From the NCBI RefSeq assembly GCF_000412185.1, contig NZ_ASJA01000002.1:124001-188000 (forward strand): a stretch of DNA of 64,000 nt, written 5' to 3'. This DNA is from Euryhalocaulis caribicus (lineage in GTDB: Bacteria; Pseudomonadota; Alphaproteobacteria; Caulobacterales; Maricaulaceae). The notes below the pieces were generated by a model, which worked only from the letters and a program-made list of their open reading frames with translations, was not told the origin of the DNA and searched no databases. Below are positions 42,164 to 49,878 of the stretch, piece after piece. How positions within the stretch are numbered: the stretch's first letter is position 1; each line of letters begins with the position of its first letter. Position numbers and translations under genes: made by a program.

Positions 42164-42565
42164 CTAGGCGGCGACGGTCACCACTTCCTCTTCACCGTTA
42201 AAGAGCGCAGCCGCGGCGAGATACTGCTTGAGCGCTCCACACGCCGTGCGGACCTGCTCTTCCGTGGCAATTGTTTCCGCCAGGTCCTTGCACTCGATGT
42301 GCTGGCCGTTGACCAGGTCATTCACCGTGAATGACCGTTTCAACATGCGGTCGAGAAACATCGACCCCAGCGCGCCGATGTTTCCCGTCTGCGCCGCGGC
42401 GGCGTTGCGGTCCGCCTGTTCGCTTGAATACACAAGGTTCTTTCCAAGTTGGTATTTCCGCACCAGCTCCGTTTCCTCCGACGTCAGCTCCGCGCGAACA
42501 TCCAGAATGAACGTCACCTTGCCCATCATTCCGGAGTTCTGGCTCCGGCGGATTTTAAGCTTCAT
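42164..42565 (-). CDS. Small conserved-type protein between the two coupling ATPases
   Basis: 133 residues starting MKLKIRRSQNSGMMGKVTFI LDVRAELTSEETELVRKYQL. The pattern (KIxRSQxxG…KVxFxLDxRAxLTxEExxxxxKYxLG) recalls short proteins next to TraD-like ATPases in alphaproteobacteria. No catalytic motif. It ends 5 bp before the large ATPase start, so they share an operon. Possibly an accessory to the ATPases. Confidence 0.6.
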   Translation of the reverse strand: MKLKIRRSQNSGMMGKVTFILDVRAELTSEETELVRKYQLGKNLVYSSEQADRNAAAAQTGNIGALGSMFLDRMLKRSFTVNDLVNGQHIECKDLAETIATEEQVRTACGALKQYLAAAALFNGEEEVVTVAA

Positions 42566-42625
42566 AACAACCTCCCCATCTAGGCGGGAGATTATGACGT
42601 ATTATCACTATAAGTAGAAGCGCTT

Positions 42626-43807
42626 TTAATGAAGCGTCCGTGGATTGAGCGTCTCGGCGCTGAACGGCTTACTCGGCGAGCCGTTGATCATGAGCCGGAT
42701 ATAGAAGCAGTGGTTGGGGAGATTGATGAGATCGAACCGGTCGAAAGTTGGCTCAAACTCTCGCGCCAAAAAGGGCGCATCCTCTGGCCCAACCCGGAAC
42801 GAAATGATCGTGCCGGCGTTGCCGAGTATGGCGTGCCTGATCTCCGGCCGCAGCTGGTTGAGATATTGATGCGCCAGGACCACGCCGACACCGAACTTGC
42901 GCAATTCCGATAGCATCTCCGCGATGGCAAGCGTCGTGAAATTCTGAAATTCGTCGGCATAGATGAAATAGGGCCGCCGTTCTGCCTCTGCTTGATCGGC
43001 CCGGCTGAAGGCTGCCAAACCCAGCGAGGTCATGATAAGGCCGCCCAACAGGCGTGAAGAATCCGAACCCAATCGGCCTTTCGACAGATTGACAAGGAGG
43101 ACCTGCCCTTGGTCCATGATCGAGCGGAATCGCAGCCGTTTTTCGGTAGCAGTCAGGAATCGATAGATCCGCGGATCGGCCAGGAAGGACCCTACCTTCG
43201 ACTGAATCGGGGCAATGGCGTCGGCCTGGTATTTCCACGTGTATTTCGGAAACTCCTGGCTCCAGAAACGCCGCACAGGCTCGTGGCGAATGTTACGCGT
43301 GACGCGATATCTGAACGACTTATCGGAGAGCAGCCTCAATACATCTGGAAGTGTTGCGTCCGGCTGATCGAGAAGCGCCAGAAGCGCGTACCGAAGGACG
43401 TACTCCATTCTCGGCCCCCAAGCATCAGGCCACATATGACGGAAGACATCGATAAGACCGCTCGCGATGAGCGGGCGAAGCGCCGGCACAGCGAAAGCCA
43501 GGGGATTGTATCCGAGCGGGCAACCGGATTCGGCCACATCAATTAGGAGAAGTTTCTCCGCGGCGGGCCAACCGGAGGATCTGACAACTCGATCGGTCAA
43601 ATCACCGTGGGGATCAAGTAGCGCAAAGCCCTGTCCAGATTGCTCGTCAGCCTTAATCAGGGTCTGGAGCAGCGTCGTTTTTCCAACGCCGGTCTGGCCA
43701 ACCGAATAAAAGTGGCTAAAACGATCAACCGCATTCACACCAAATTGACGGTAATCGGTTCGAAAGCGAATGCGCGCAAATGAATTAGCATCACTTGAAG
43801 GCGTCAT
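42626..43807 (-). CDS. Second VirD4/TraD-like (type IV coupling) ATPase
   Basis: 393 residues. Walker A is FYSVGQTGVGKTTLLQTLIK, followed by GFALLDPHGDLTDRVV, as in TraD/TraG-like ATPases. Walker B is FIYADEFQNFTTLAIAEMLS, then VGVVLAHQYLNQLRPEIRHA and IISFRVGPEDAPFLAREF. It lacks the N-terminal membrane helices of VirD4, so it may be soluble or recruited by another component. It is upstream of the small protein and the larger ATPase on the same strand. The pair may act as a DNA translocase for transfer or maintenance. Confidence 0.78.
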   Translation of the reverse strand: MTPSSDANSFARIRFRTDYRQFGVNAVDRFSHFYSVGQTGVGKTTLLQTLIKADEQSGQGFALLDPHGDLTDRVVRSSGWPAAEKLLLIDVAESGCPLGYNPLAFAVPALRPLIASGLIDVFRHMWPDAWGPRMEYVLRYALLALLDQPDATLPDVLRLLSDKSFRYRVTRNIRHEPVRRFWSQEFPKYTWKYQADAIAPIQSKVGSFLADPRIYRFLTATEKRLRFRSIMDQGQVLLVNLSKGRLGSDSSRLLGGLIMTSLGLAAFSRADQAEAERRPYFIYADEFQNFTTLAIAEMLSELRKFGVGVVLAHQYLNQLRPEIRHAILGNAGTIISFRVGPEDAPFLAREFEPTFDRFDLINLPNHCFYIRLMINGSPSKPFSAETLNPRTLH

Positions 43808-43995
43808 TCACATATCATTGAGTTTCTGACACGCTGATTGAAGACGTGGAGATTGGGCATGCCTCCTAGCGTACAATTCTGCTTCGCGCCTAATCTAGAC
43901 GTAGCCTGTCGCCCCGAGAACGGACTTAGTGAATGCCCTACCACTTCGTCCGATAATTCTCTTAACTTGCAATAAAGCCTAGACATTAATGATAT

Positions 43996-44889
43996 TTATC
44001 GACTGGTTTTTGCCTCGAGTAGGCCGCGATACAAACACTCAACAGTCGTCGGATCACTGAGATATCCTGAAATTCCGTGGTTGTTATTGGTTCGATTCTT
44101 CACCCCGCTGAAATCTGTGATTTCAGGATCAATTTCAAAGAATTCTCGCGTCAACGGATAAAGGGCCACCACGTCTCTAGAATCTCGAGCGTTGAACCAA
44201 TGCTCGACGGTCGTAGGGTACCTAATCGGCGCGAGAGCTTTGCGTGCGATCCTGAGCCCTAGCGGAGAGCCGACAGTCAATAGCTGCGTGACTGTCCCAG
44301 AGAACCGTTCTCGAACAATGTCGTATGCCACTATTGATCCAAGTGAATGTGCCACCAACACGACGGGTAGATCGGTATCCAGAGCTGGTTCTACTATTCC
44401 GTTTATTATTTTTCGAACCGACCGCCTCTCAAGGTAAATCCAAACATCGCGAAGCGCGCGCTCTATGAGATCACCATCAAGTCCAGGAATTTTGTCAAGT
44501 GCGCGCACGATAGCTAGGACCCAGCGCCAATTCTGAGGCCCGCGCTCAGTTACCTCCAACCCAGCTTCCATGGCAATTTGTTGGTCTGAAATGCCCTCTC
44601 GAATTCGCAACTCTTCCAACGTTTGGCCAAGAAAAAACCTATAATGCTCGTCGACCTCTTGCTCGGCTCCTCTGACGATTATGTCGTCCGGGATTGTATC
44701 CCTAAGAGACTCAACAAGTTCCACTAACCGGTCGCCATAATATGGCGCTCGGATTTCGACATCGTCGAAAATCTCCGCTCTGGTGCCTAACGAGGCGCGC
44801 AACGGTTCAATCCACTCATCAGCGAGATGAGATTCTGACTTACCTTCCTGTGCGCGACCATGAACAAGAACAAGCTTCGCTCTAGCCAT
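43996..44889 (-). CDS. Alpha/beta-hydrolase paired with a caspase-like protein
   Basis: 297 residues from the ATG at 44889 (MARAKLVLVHGRAQEGKSES), inside the last codons of the caspase gene (8-bp overlap). The hydrolase signs are VLVHGRAQEG near the start and LPVVLVAHSLGSIVAYDIVR with the H-S-L-G-S nucleophile elbow; a late NNHGISGYL may hold the catalytic His. No signal peptide. Translational coupling to a caspase suggests a two-gene suicide or defence unit in which a protease activates, or acts with, a lipase-like effector. That role is inference. Confidence 0.7.
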   Translation of the reverse strand: MARAKLVLVHGRAQEGKSESHLADEWIEPLRASLGTRAEIFDDVEIRAPYYGDRLVELVESLRDTIPDDIIVRGAEQEVDEHYRFFLGQTLEELRIREGISDQQIAMEAGLEVTERGPQNWRWVLAIVRALDKIPGLDGDLIERALRDVWIYLERRSVRKIINGIVEPALDTDLPVVLVAHSLGSIVAYDIVRERFSGTVTQLLTVGSPLGLRIARKALAPIRYPTTVEHWFNARDSRDVVALYPLTREFFEIDPEITDFSGVKNRTNNNHGISGYLSDPTTVECLYRGLLEAKTSR

Positions 44890-46570
44890 GTATGAAGCTA
44901 TCCTTATAAGAAATGCCAACATACTCTAGAATGGTAGGCATTGCCTGTGCCTCAAAAACCGTCCAGAAACCAGGGATGCGCGGCATAGAAGTAAAAAAAC
45001 CTGGGAGGACGTGACCGAATACATCAAGGAAGGACCAAGTTTGCGAAAGCATTGGCAGGTGCGGCCAAATCGGCAAACTTTCGCCGGCACCGGACAGCAG
45101 CCATACATCAAACAGATCAATGCCTAGATCAGCTCGCATATAGTCGCGCACGGAGATCGCGCCCTTGGGTTCGCCGGCATTCATATATGCTAGTGCAGCC
45201 ACGAGTCCCAGTGTGGGGTCAAACCGCTTATAGCGTCGAATGCGGCGCGCAAATTTTCGGACAGCGTATGGATCATGATTCAAGAGCCCCAACGTCGCGG
45301 CGCTTAGGACTTCTTCGCGCAGCTCCGAAACCATTGGGTCTTGAAAATAATTCCATGAGTATCCGATCGAAATCGTTCGGCCTTCATAGCGTATGATGTC
45401 GCACGTGTAGTCCTGCAGAACGGGAAGGACCATCCCGGAGCCATCGTCGAATTGCAGGGCCAACTGACCATCTTTGCCTTCGGTGGCGAATATTCTCAAT
45501 TGTTCTGACCGTGTATAATGATTGGTGATTTCGGCCAATCCAGGTGACGTCTGGAGAGTCTCGATATTGCCCCCTCGACACCGCACCACGAATGCTTTCC
45601 CGGCAGGTTTGAACGGCGGGGTTTCCAGGTAATGCTGCTTCGAAATCTTGAGCCGCTTTTGGAAGTCCGGAGAGGCGCGCGCACGGCCCGCTATGAGTGT
45701 GCTTTTGAATTCACGGTCGGCAGGCGCAAGGTCCGGCTGACTGACAGGCTTGGAACCCTTTGTGAATGGCTCCAATGCACTGGCGCTTGGTGTCGACGAT
45801 TCGGAGGGACTCGCGACTTCGTTTTGGGCAATGAAACCATTTTCAATTTGGATATGCACATCCGGCTTCTGGGTTAACGAAAGCGAGATCTTCTGCGCCT
45901 TCAGATCAACCCGCTCGCGTAATTCGTTCTTGAGCCAACGGTTGTGAACGTACTCTCGTCCATTGATGGAGAGGATGGCCTCACGGGGTGCGCCCACGTG
46001 CGCGTTTAGCAATTGCTCCGTGAAAAGACCTTGAGCTTGCTTTGCTTCTGTCTCACCCCGCTCGTACGCGGGGTCTCCAGGGTGAGTGCCATAATAGAAG
46101 TCGATCTCTGCGCTGTTCTGGGACGGCTGTGAGTTTGGGAAAATCGACGTCCCATTAATTGAAGACATCTCAGTGCTTTTCGGCGTGACGCGACACGCAT
46201 CGCTGATGAAGATGATTTCTGGAATGCCTTTATATCGCGCCATGGCGGCCGACAGCGATACGTTTATGGCGGCAGCAGGATCTAACGGAGCATCGCTCAG
46301 CAGCCAGACTTCATCGAGCGGCCCCTTAAGGAATCCATGGCCAGCGAAGTAAACCAATAGTCGCTCTAGATTATGGGCTTCTACGTGCCGCCTAATAGCG
46401 CCGAAAATCTCGCCGCGATCGACCAAGGAATCTTCATCTGTGAATATCGACGTCTCATACGCATTTCGACTCAGCCAATCGGCCACCTCGCGCGCGCCAC
46501 TTGCGGCACCAGCAAGACGGCTTAACCCACCGCCTACTCGATCAACACCAATGACTATCGCCGCCTGCAT
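44882..46570 (-). CDS. Caspase-family (metacaspase-like) protein
   Basis: 562 residues. The N-terminal ~230 residues form a p20-like peptidase: MQAAIVIGVDRVGGGLSRLA GAASGAREVADWL, LLVYFAGHGF with His78, and IPEIIFISDACR with Cys126, the expected dyad. A variable middle region is followed by a ~250-residue C-terminal domain (from about residue 310, KPAGKAFVVRCRGGNIETLQ) that is unrecognised and may sense the trigger. It is translationally coupled to the hydrolase gene and divergent from the GTPase operon. In bacteria such caspases commonly act in abortive-infection signalling. Confidence 0.8.
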   Translation of the reverse strand: MQAAIVIGVDRVGGGLSRLAGAASGAREVADWLSRNAYETSIFTDEDSLVDRGEIFGAIRRHVEAHNLERLLVYFAGHGFLKGPLDEVWLLSDAPLDPAAAINVSLSAAMARYKGIPEIIFISDACRVTPKSTEMSSINGTSIFPNSQPSQNSAEIDFYYGTHPGDPAYERGETEAKQAQGLFTEQLLNAHVGAPREAILSINGREYVHNRWLKNELRERVDLKAQKISLSLTQKPDVHIQIENGFIAQNEVASPSESSTPSASALEPFTKGSKPVSQPDLAPADREFKSTLIAGRARASPDFQKRLKISKQHYLETPPFKPAGKAFVVRCRGGNIETLQTSPGLAEITNHYTRSEQLRIFATEGKDGQLALQFDDGSGMVLPVLQDYTCDIIRYEGRTISIGYSWNYFQDPMVSELREEVLSAATLGLLNHDPYAVRKFARRIRRYKRFDPTLGLVAALAYMNAGEPKGAISVRDYMRADLGIDLFDVWLLSGAGESLPIWPHLPMLSQTWSFLDVFGHVLPGFFTSMPRIPGFWTVFEAQAMPTILEYVGISYKDSFIHG

Positions 46571-46843
46571 CGAAACCTTCCCTCACAAGAAACAATTGAG
46601 AAAATATCATGTCGAAGCCAGCTCGTCGTCAACTGCTCGGAGGTGATGACGAAAACCATCAGTTAAATCTCGGCCAAGTCGCTGTGTTCTGCAAAAATGA
46701 GAGATAACGAAATCGTTTATTACCCGGCCTCCTCAAGCCCATCATCTGCAAGAATACGGTCCTAACGACGTGTTTGACTTGCGATCCGGCGTCGACACAT
46801 CAATATGGCTCCACCATAAAAAGGGGAGGGGGACGAGCGACCC
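46571..46843. promoter_or_regulatory. Divergent promoter region of the two caspase-containing operons
   Basis: 273 bp with no gene. It must hold promoters for the leftward caspase-hydrolase pair and the rightward GTPase operon. A GGGGAGGGGG ribosome site lies shortly before the ATG at 46844. No operator was recognised. Confidence 0.4.
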
Positions 46844-48100
46844 ATGGACATCCTGCAAAAAGTTTTCAGCGCCGAACTGATCAAAACAGCGACATCTGAC
46901 GAGGAGTTTGAAAAGATTGAAGCATCAGTTTCGGTCGTCGCGAAACTCCTTGCGAGCCGTCCGACGGAATATGTAGGCGCTCTCTATCTCGCAGCGGGAG
47001 CAGGCCAGGGCGAAAGCCCGTTGCTGAGCGAAGTGTTCGAACTTGTGAAAAAGAAATGGCGCACGGTCGTTATGCGCTATCCGAGCTTCCCCACGCAAAT
47101 GTTGCGGGCGATACTACTTTGCGCGATCGTCAAACTGGCGTCAGAGAAGGACGAATTCGCGGCGGCGATCGGACTGATCCTTCCAAACCTCCAGCGATAT
47201 GTCACCGGCAAGGAAGATGTCATCGCATTGTGGCAGTATATCGCGGACGAATTCCAGAGAAAGTACGAAGAGAGCTCCGAGAGGCAATGGAGCGTGCCTG
47301 CATCAGTGAAGCTGCCGACCCTTGAGCTGTCCGACGAAGCTAGCCGTGAGTTTGAAATGAAACGGAAGGGGTTGAATAGTTCGAGGCTCGCGAGTGCGAT
47401 TCTCCCAGCCCTCACCGATACGGACAGCGAATCCGGGGAGGAGGTAGAAAACGGAAATCCTCACCAGCCTCAGTCCGGCGGACCTTGGGCGCGCCATGCG
47501 GCCAACGAGATCGCGGCCGTGCTGTCAGGCCCCGTCGCCCAGGGACTCGCGAGCGAGATTTCCGCGCCCGACACCCAGGCCCTCGCGAACGAACTGGGAG
47601 ATCATCTGGAGATCGTGGTGTCTCGTCTCCTATCCGCAGTCGTGGGACAGGACATGCGCACCCGCCTCCTCTGGTGGAAGGAGAGTGGTTATTCCCCTTC
47701 GGCGAGATCTCCATATCGCAACATGCAACCGGTCGAAACCGTCCTGCACGCGGTGGCCGACCTCGCCACATGGCTACCGAACTATGCGCCACCGAGCGCC
47801 TTCCGCTTCGTCCACGATGCGCTCCCATTCCATGATGGTGCGAAGGTTCAGATCGATGATCTTCTCGTGAGCGATGCAAGTCGGGTCGTCTCCTCGCTTC
47901 ATGGGACAATTACGAACCAATGGAGCACTCGCACCTTGCTTGAGGTCGTAGACCCGGCGACGTCCGACAGCCCTGAAAATTTCTTGCTGACGGATTTGGT
48001 GACGCAGGATCCCAAGGCGCTCGTCGAACATCTCCTACGGGAAGTCTTGGCTCTTCGCGTCCTCTCGGGCGTCAAACCAGTGACGAAGCCGCGGAGCTGA
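46844..48100 (+). CDS. All-helical GTPase-system protein (GASH-like)
   Basis: 418 residues, predicted almost entirely helical, with no signal peptide or membrane segment. The C-terminal half (LLWWKESGYSPSARSPYRNM … VETVLHAVADLATWLPNYAP) and its position directly before two GTPase genes match the GTPase-associated all-helical (GASH) proteins of prokaryotic conflict systems. That family assignment relies on context plus helical pattern. It is the first gene of a five-gene operon ending with an EAD-caspase; a sensor or adaptor role is likely. Confidence 0.65.
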   Translation: MDILQKVFSAELIKTATSDEEFEKIEASVSVVAKLLASRPTEYVGALYLAAGAGQGESPLLSEVFELVKKKWRTVVMRYPSFPTQMLRAILLCAIVKLASEKDEFAAAIGLILPNLQRYVTGKEDVIALWQYIADEFQRKYEESSERQWSVPASVKLPTLELSDEASREFEMKRKGLNSSRLASAILPALTDTDSESGEEVENGNPHQPQSGGPWARHAANEIAAVLSGPVAQGLASEISAPDTQALANELGDHLEIVVSRLLSAVVGQDMRTRLLWWKESGYSPSARSPYRNMQPVETVLHAVADLATWLPNYAPPSAFRFVHDALPFHDGAKVQIDDLLVSDASRVVSSLHGTITNQWSTRTLLEVVDPATSDSPENFLLTDLVTQDPKALVEHLLREVLALRVLSGVKPVTKPRS

Positions 48101-48103
48101 CGG

Positions 48104-49060
48104 ATGACGTGCTCACGCAAAGGCTGCTACCCTCTTGAAACCGGTTGCGATGCTGGCAACCCGGATCTCACCAAATGCCCGCATTACACGCAAGTCCGGA
48201 AAAAGGGCGAGGAGAAAGAGACGGAGCCGACCGACATCGTTCGGATGCCTTGGACAGGACGAGCTATGGGCGGCAAGGACATCGGATTCCTCGCAGCCTG
48301 CACTCGACCCGCCATCGTTTCGTTTGTCGGGCCGCACGATGCCGGAAAGACTACCCTGCTCGCTGCTATGTTCCTTGCAGTCTTTGATTCGGGGGATGCG
48401 CCCGGAAATCTAGGGTTTGCGGGATCCTACTCGCTATCTGCGTGGCACGATGTCTCAGCTTTTATGACACTCGACGCGGAGGGTGCGTCCAGCTTCCCAC
48501 CGCACACACCGGACAGTGATGCGCGGGTTCCTGGCCTCCTTCATCTCGCCTTTCAGGACGGCGCATGCCGACGCGACCTGCTTTTCGCCGATGCGCCGGG
48601 TGAGTGGTACTCACGATGGGCACGCGAACCCTCTGCCGCGGGCTCGAAGGGGGCCGCATGGGTGACGACTACCGCGCGCAGGAACCTGCTGGTAGCTGAC
48701 AGCGCTGCACTCTCAGGTGATGAGCGGTTCTCCGCTCGAGAACAGTTCGATCGACTGGTCGGACGCCTCGCGGACGCAACTGGCCGATCCAACACCGCAC
48801 TCGTCTGGACCAAGTCCGACCTCGAGGTCTCGGACACCATGAGAAACCACGTCGAGAGCAACTTCGCGCGCCATTTCGGTGACGCACCCGTGTTCAGGAC
48901 TCAGATACCCGTCGAGGGCGGTGAGATAGTCGAAGCGCAGCCCGCAGCGCTGATGCAGGTCCTCGAATGGACTCTGCAGAAGCCAGACAGCAGAACTTTT
49001 TCGGTGGTACATAATTCACCCGCCGACGACCCCTTCCTGGCATATGGAGCGGCAAGATGA
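48104..49060 (+). CDS. TRAFAC-type GTPase 1 with N-terminal Cys cluster
   Basis: 318 residues. The N-terminus has a Cys cluster, likely a zinc site (MTCSRKGCYPLETGCDAGNP DLTKCPHY). The P-loop is FVGPHDAGKTTLLAAMFLAV at about residues 74-93. DLLFADAPGEWY supplies a DxPG switch II motif, and TALVWTKSDLEV an (N/T)KxD-type G4 motif. This corresponds to one half of the double-GTPase modules in GASH/GAP1 conflict systems. It starts 3 bp after the previous stop and overlaps the second GTPase by 4 bp. Probably a nucleotide-gated switch in the sensing complex. Confidence 0.78.
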   Translation: MTCSRKGCYPLETGCDAGNPDLTKCPHYTQVRKKGEEKETEPTDIVRMPWTGRAMGGKDIGFLAACTRPAIVSFVGPHDAGKTTLLAAMFLAVFDSGDAPGNLGFAGSYSLSAWHDVSAFMTLDAEGASSFPPHTPDSDARVPGLLHLAFQDGACRRDLLFADAPGEWYSRWAREPSAAGSKGAAWVTTTARRNLLVADSAALSGDERFSAREQFDRLVGRLADATGRSNTALVWTKSDLEVSDTMRNHVESNFARHFGDAPVFRTQIPVEGGEIVEAQPAALMQVLEWTLQKPDSRTFSVVHNSPADDPFLAYGAAR

Positions 49061-49878
49061 GTTCGCGGCGCATCCTCCTGCTTGGCGAAAGCAAAACCGG
49101 CAAGACACATCTGGCAGGCCAGATCTACGGGCGAATCCGAGCTGGACAGAGTGCCTTCGGCTTCCGGTCACAGCCAGCCTCGCTCAAGCTTCTTGAGGAG
49201 GTGTTGGACAGCCTCACGAACGGGAAGAGCGCAGGGCACACTCCTTCCGGTCAATACGGCGAGATTGAATTCGACCTAACGGATCCGGGCGGCGACAAAC
49301 TGGAACTTGTCTGGCCTGACTATGCCGGAGAACAAATCTCCGACATGGTGGCCCGCCGATCAATCATGCCTGACTGGGCCGCTAGAATCGAGTCTGCTGA
49401 CCGGTTCATGCTGCTTGTCCGTTCCTCCGACGCGGTTGCGCGCAAGTCAGCCCTTTTCTCTGAACCCAGCCGCGAACGAGATTTAGGCTCCAGAAGACGA
49501 ACCGACCGTATGCCGGTTCAAATGCGCATGGTTGAGCTGCTGCAGATGTTGGAGCGTGCCCGCACAGTGGCCGCTCTCGATCTTCCGGAACTCGACGTAC
49601 TGCTGACGTGCGCCGATGAGATGGAAACGATCAACGATCCGAAGGAGGCGCTAGCCAGGCACATGCCCATGCTCGCCTCTTTCATAGGCACGCGATGGAC
49701 CGGACCAAGAGTACGTTATTGGGCGATATCCGCCTTGGGACGTCAATTGCGCGACGACCTTGCCAACGAGGAGTTTGCGGAGACTGGCCCAGTCGAACAG
49801 GGGTGGATTATTGGTCAGGATGGACAGAAGCTAAAAGACCTGACCCTTCCATTTGCAATTACTTCCTCAATCCCATGA
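49057..49878 (+). CDS. TRAFAC-type GTPase 2
   Basis: 273 residues. The P-loop is ILLLGESKTGKTHLAGQIYG at the extreme N-terminus. LVWPDYAGEQISDMVARRSI gives the D-x-x-G switch II motif, and LDVLLTCADEMETINDP a degenerate G4 position. It is the partner of the GTPase at 48104 (4-bp overlap), matching the second double-GTPase family. It overlaps the GAP1-like gene by 4 bp (ATGA), so the complex subunits are translationally coupled. Confidence 0.76.
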   Translation: MSSRRILLLGESKTGKTHLAGQIYGRIRAGQSAFGFRSQPASLKLLEEVLDSLTNGKSAGHTPSGQYGEIEFDLTDPGGDKLELVWPDYAGEQISDMVARRSIMPDWAARIESADRFMLLVRSSDAVARKSALFSEPSRERDLGSRRRTDRMPVQMRMVELLQMLERARTVAALDLPELDVLLTCADEMETINDPKEALARHMPMLASFIGTRWTGPRVRYWAISALGRQLRDDLANEEFAETGPVEQGWIIGQDGQKLKDLTLPFAITSSIP

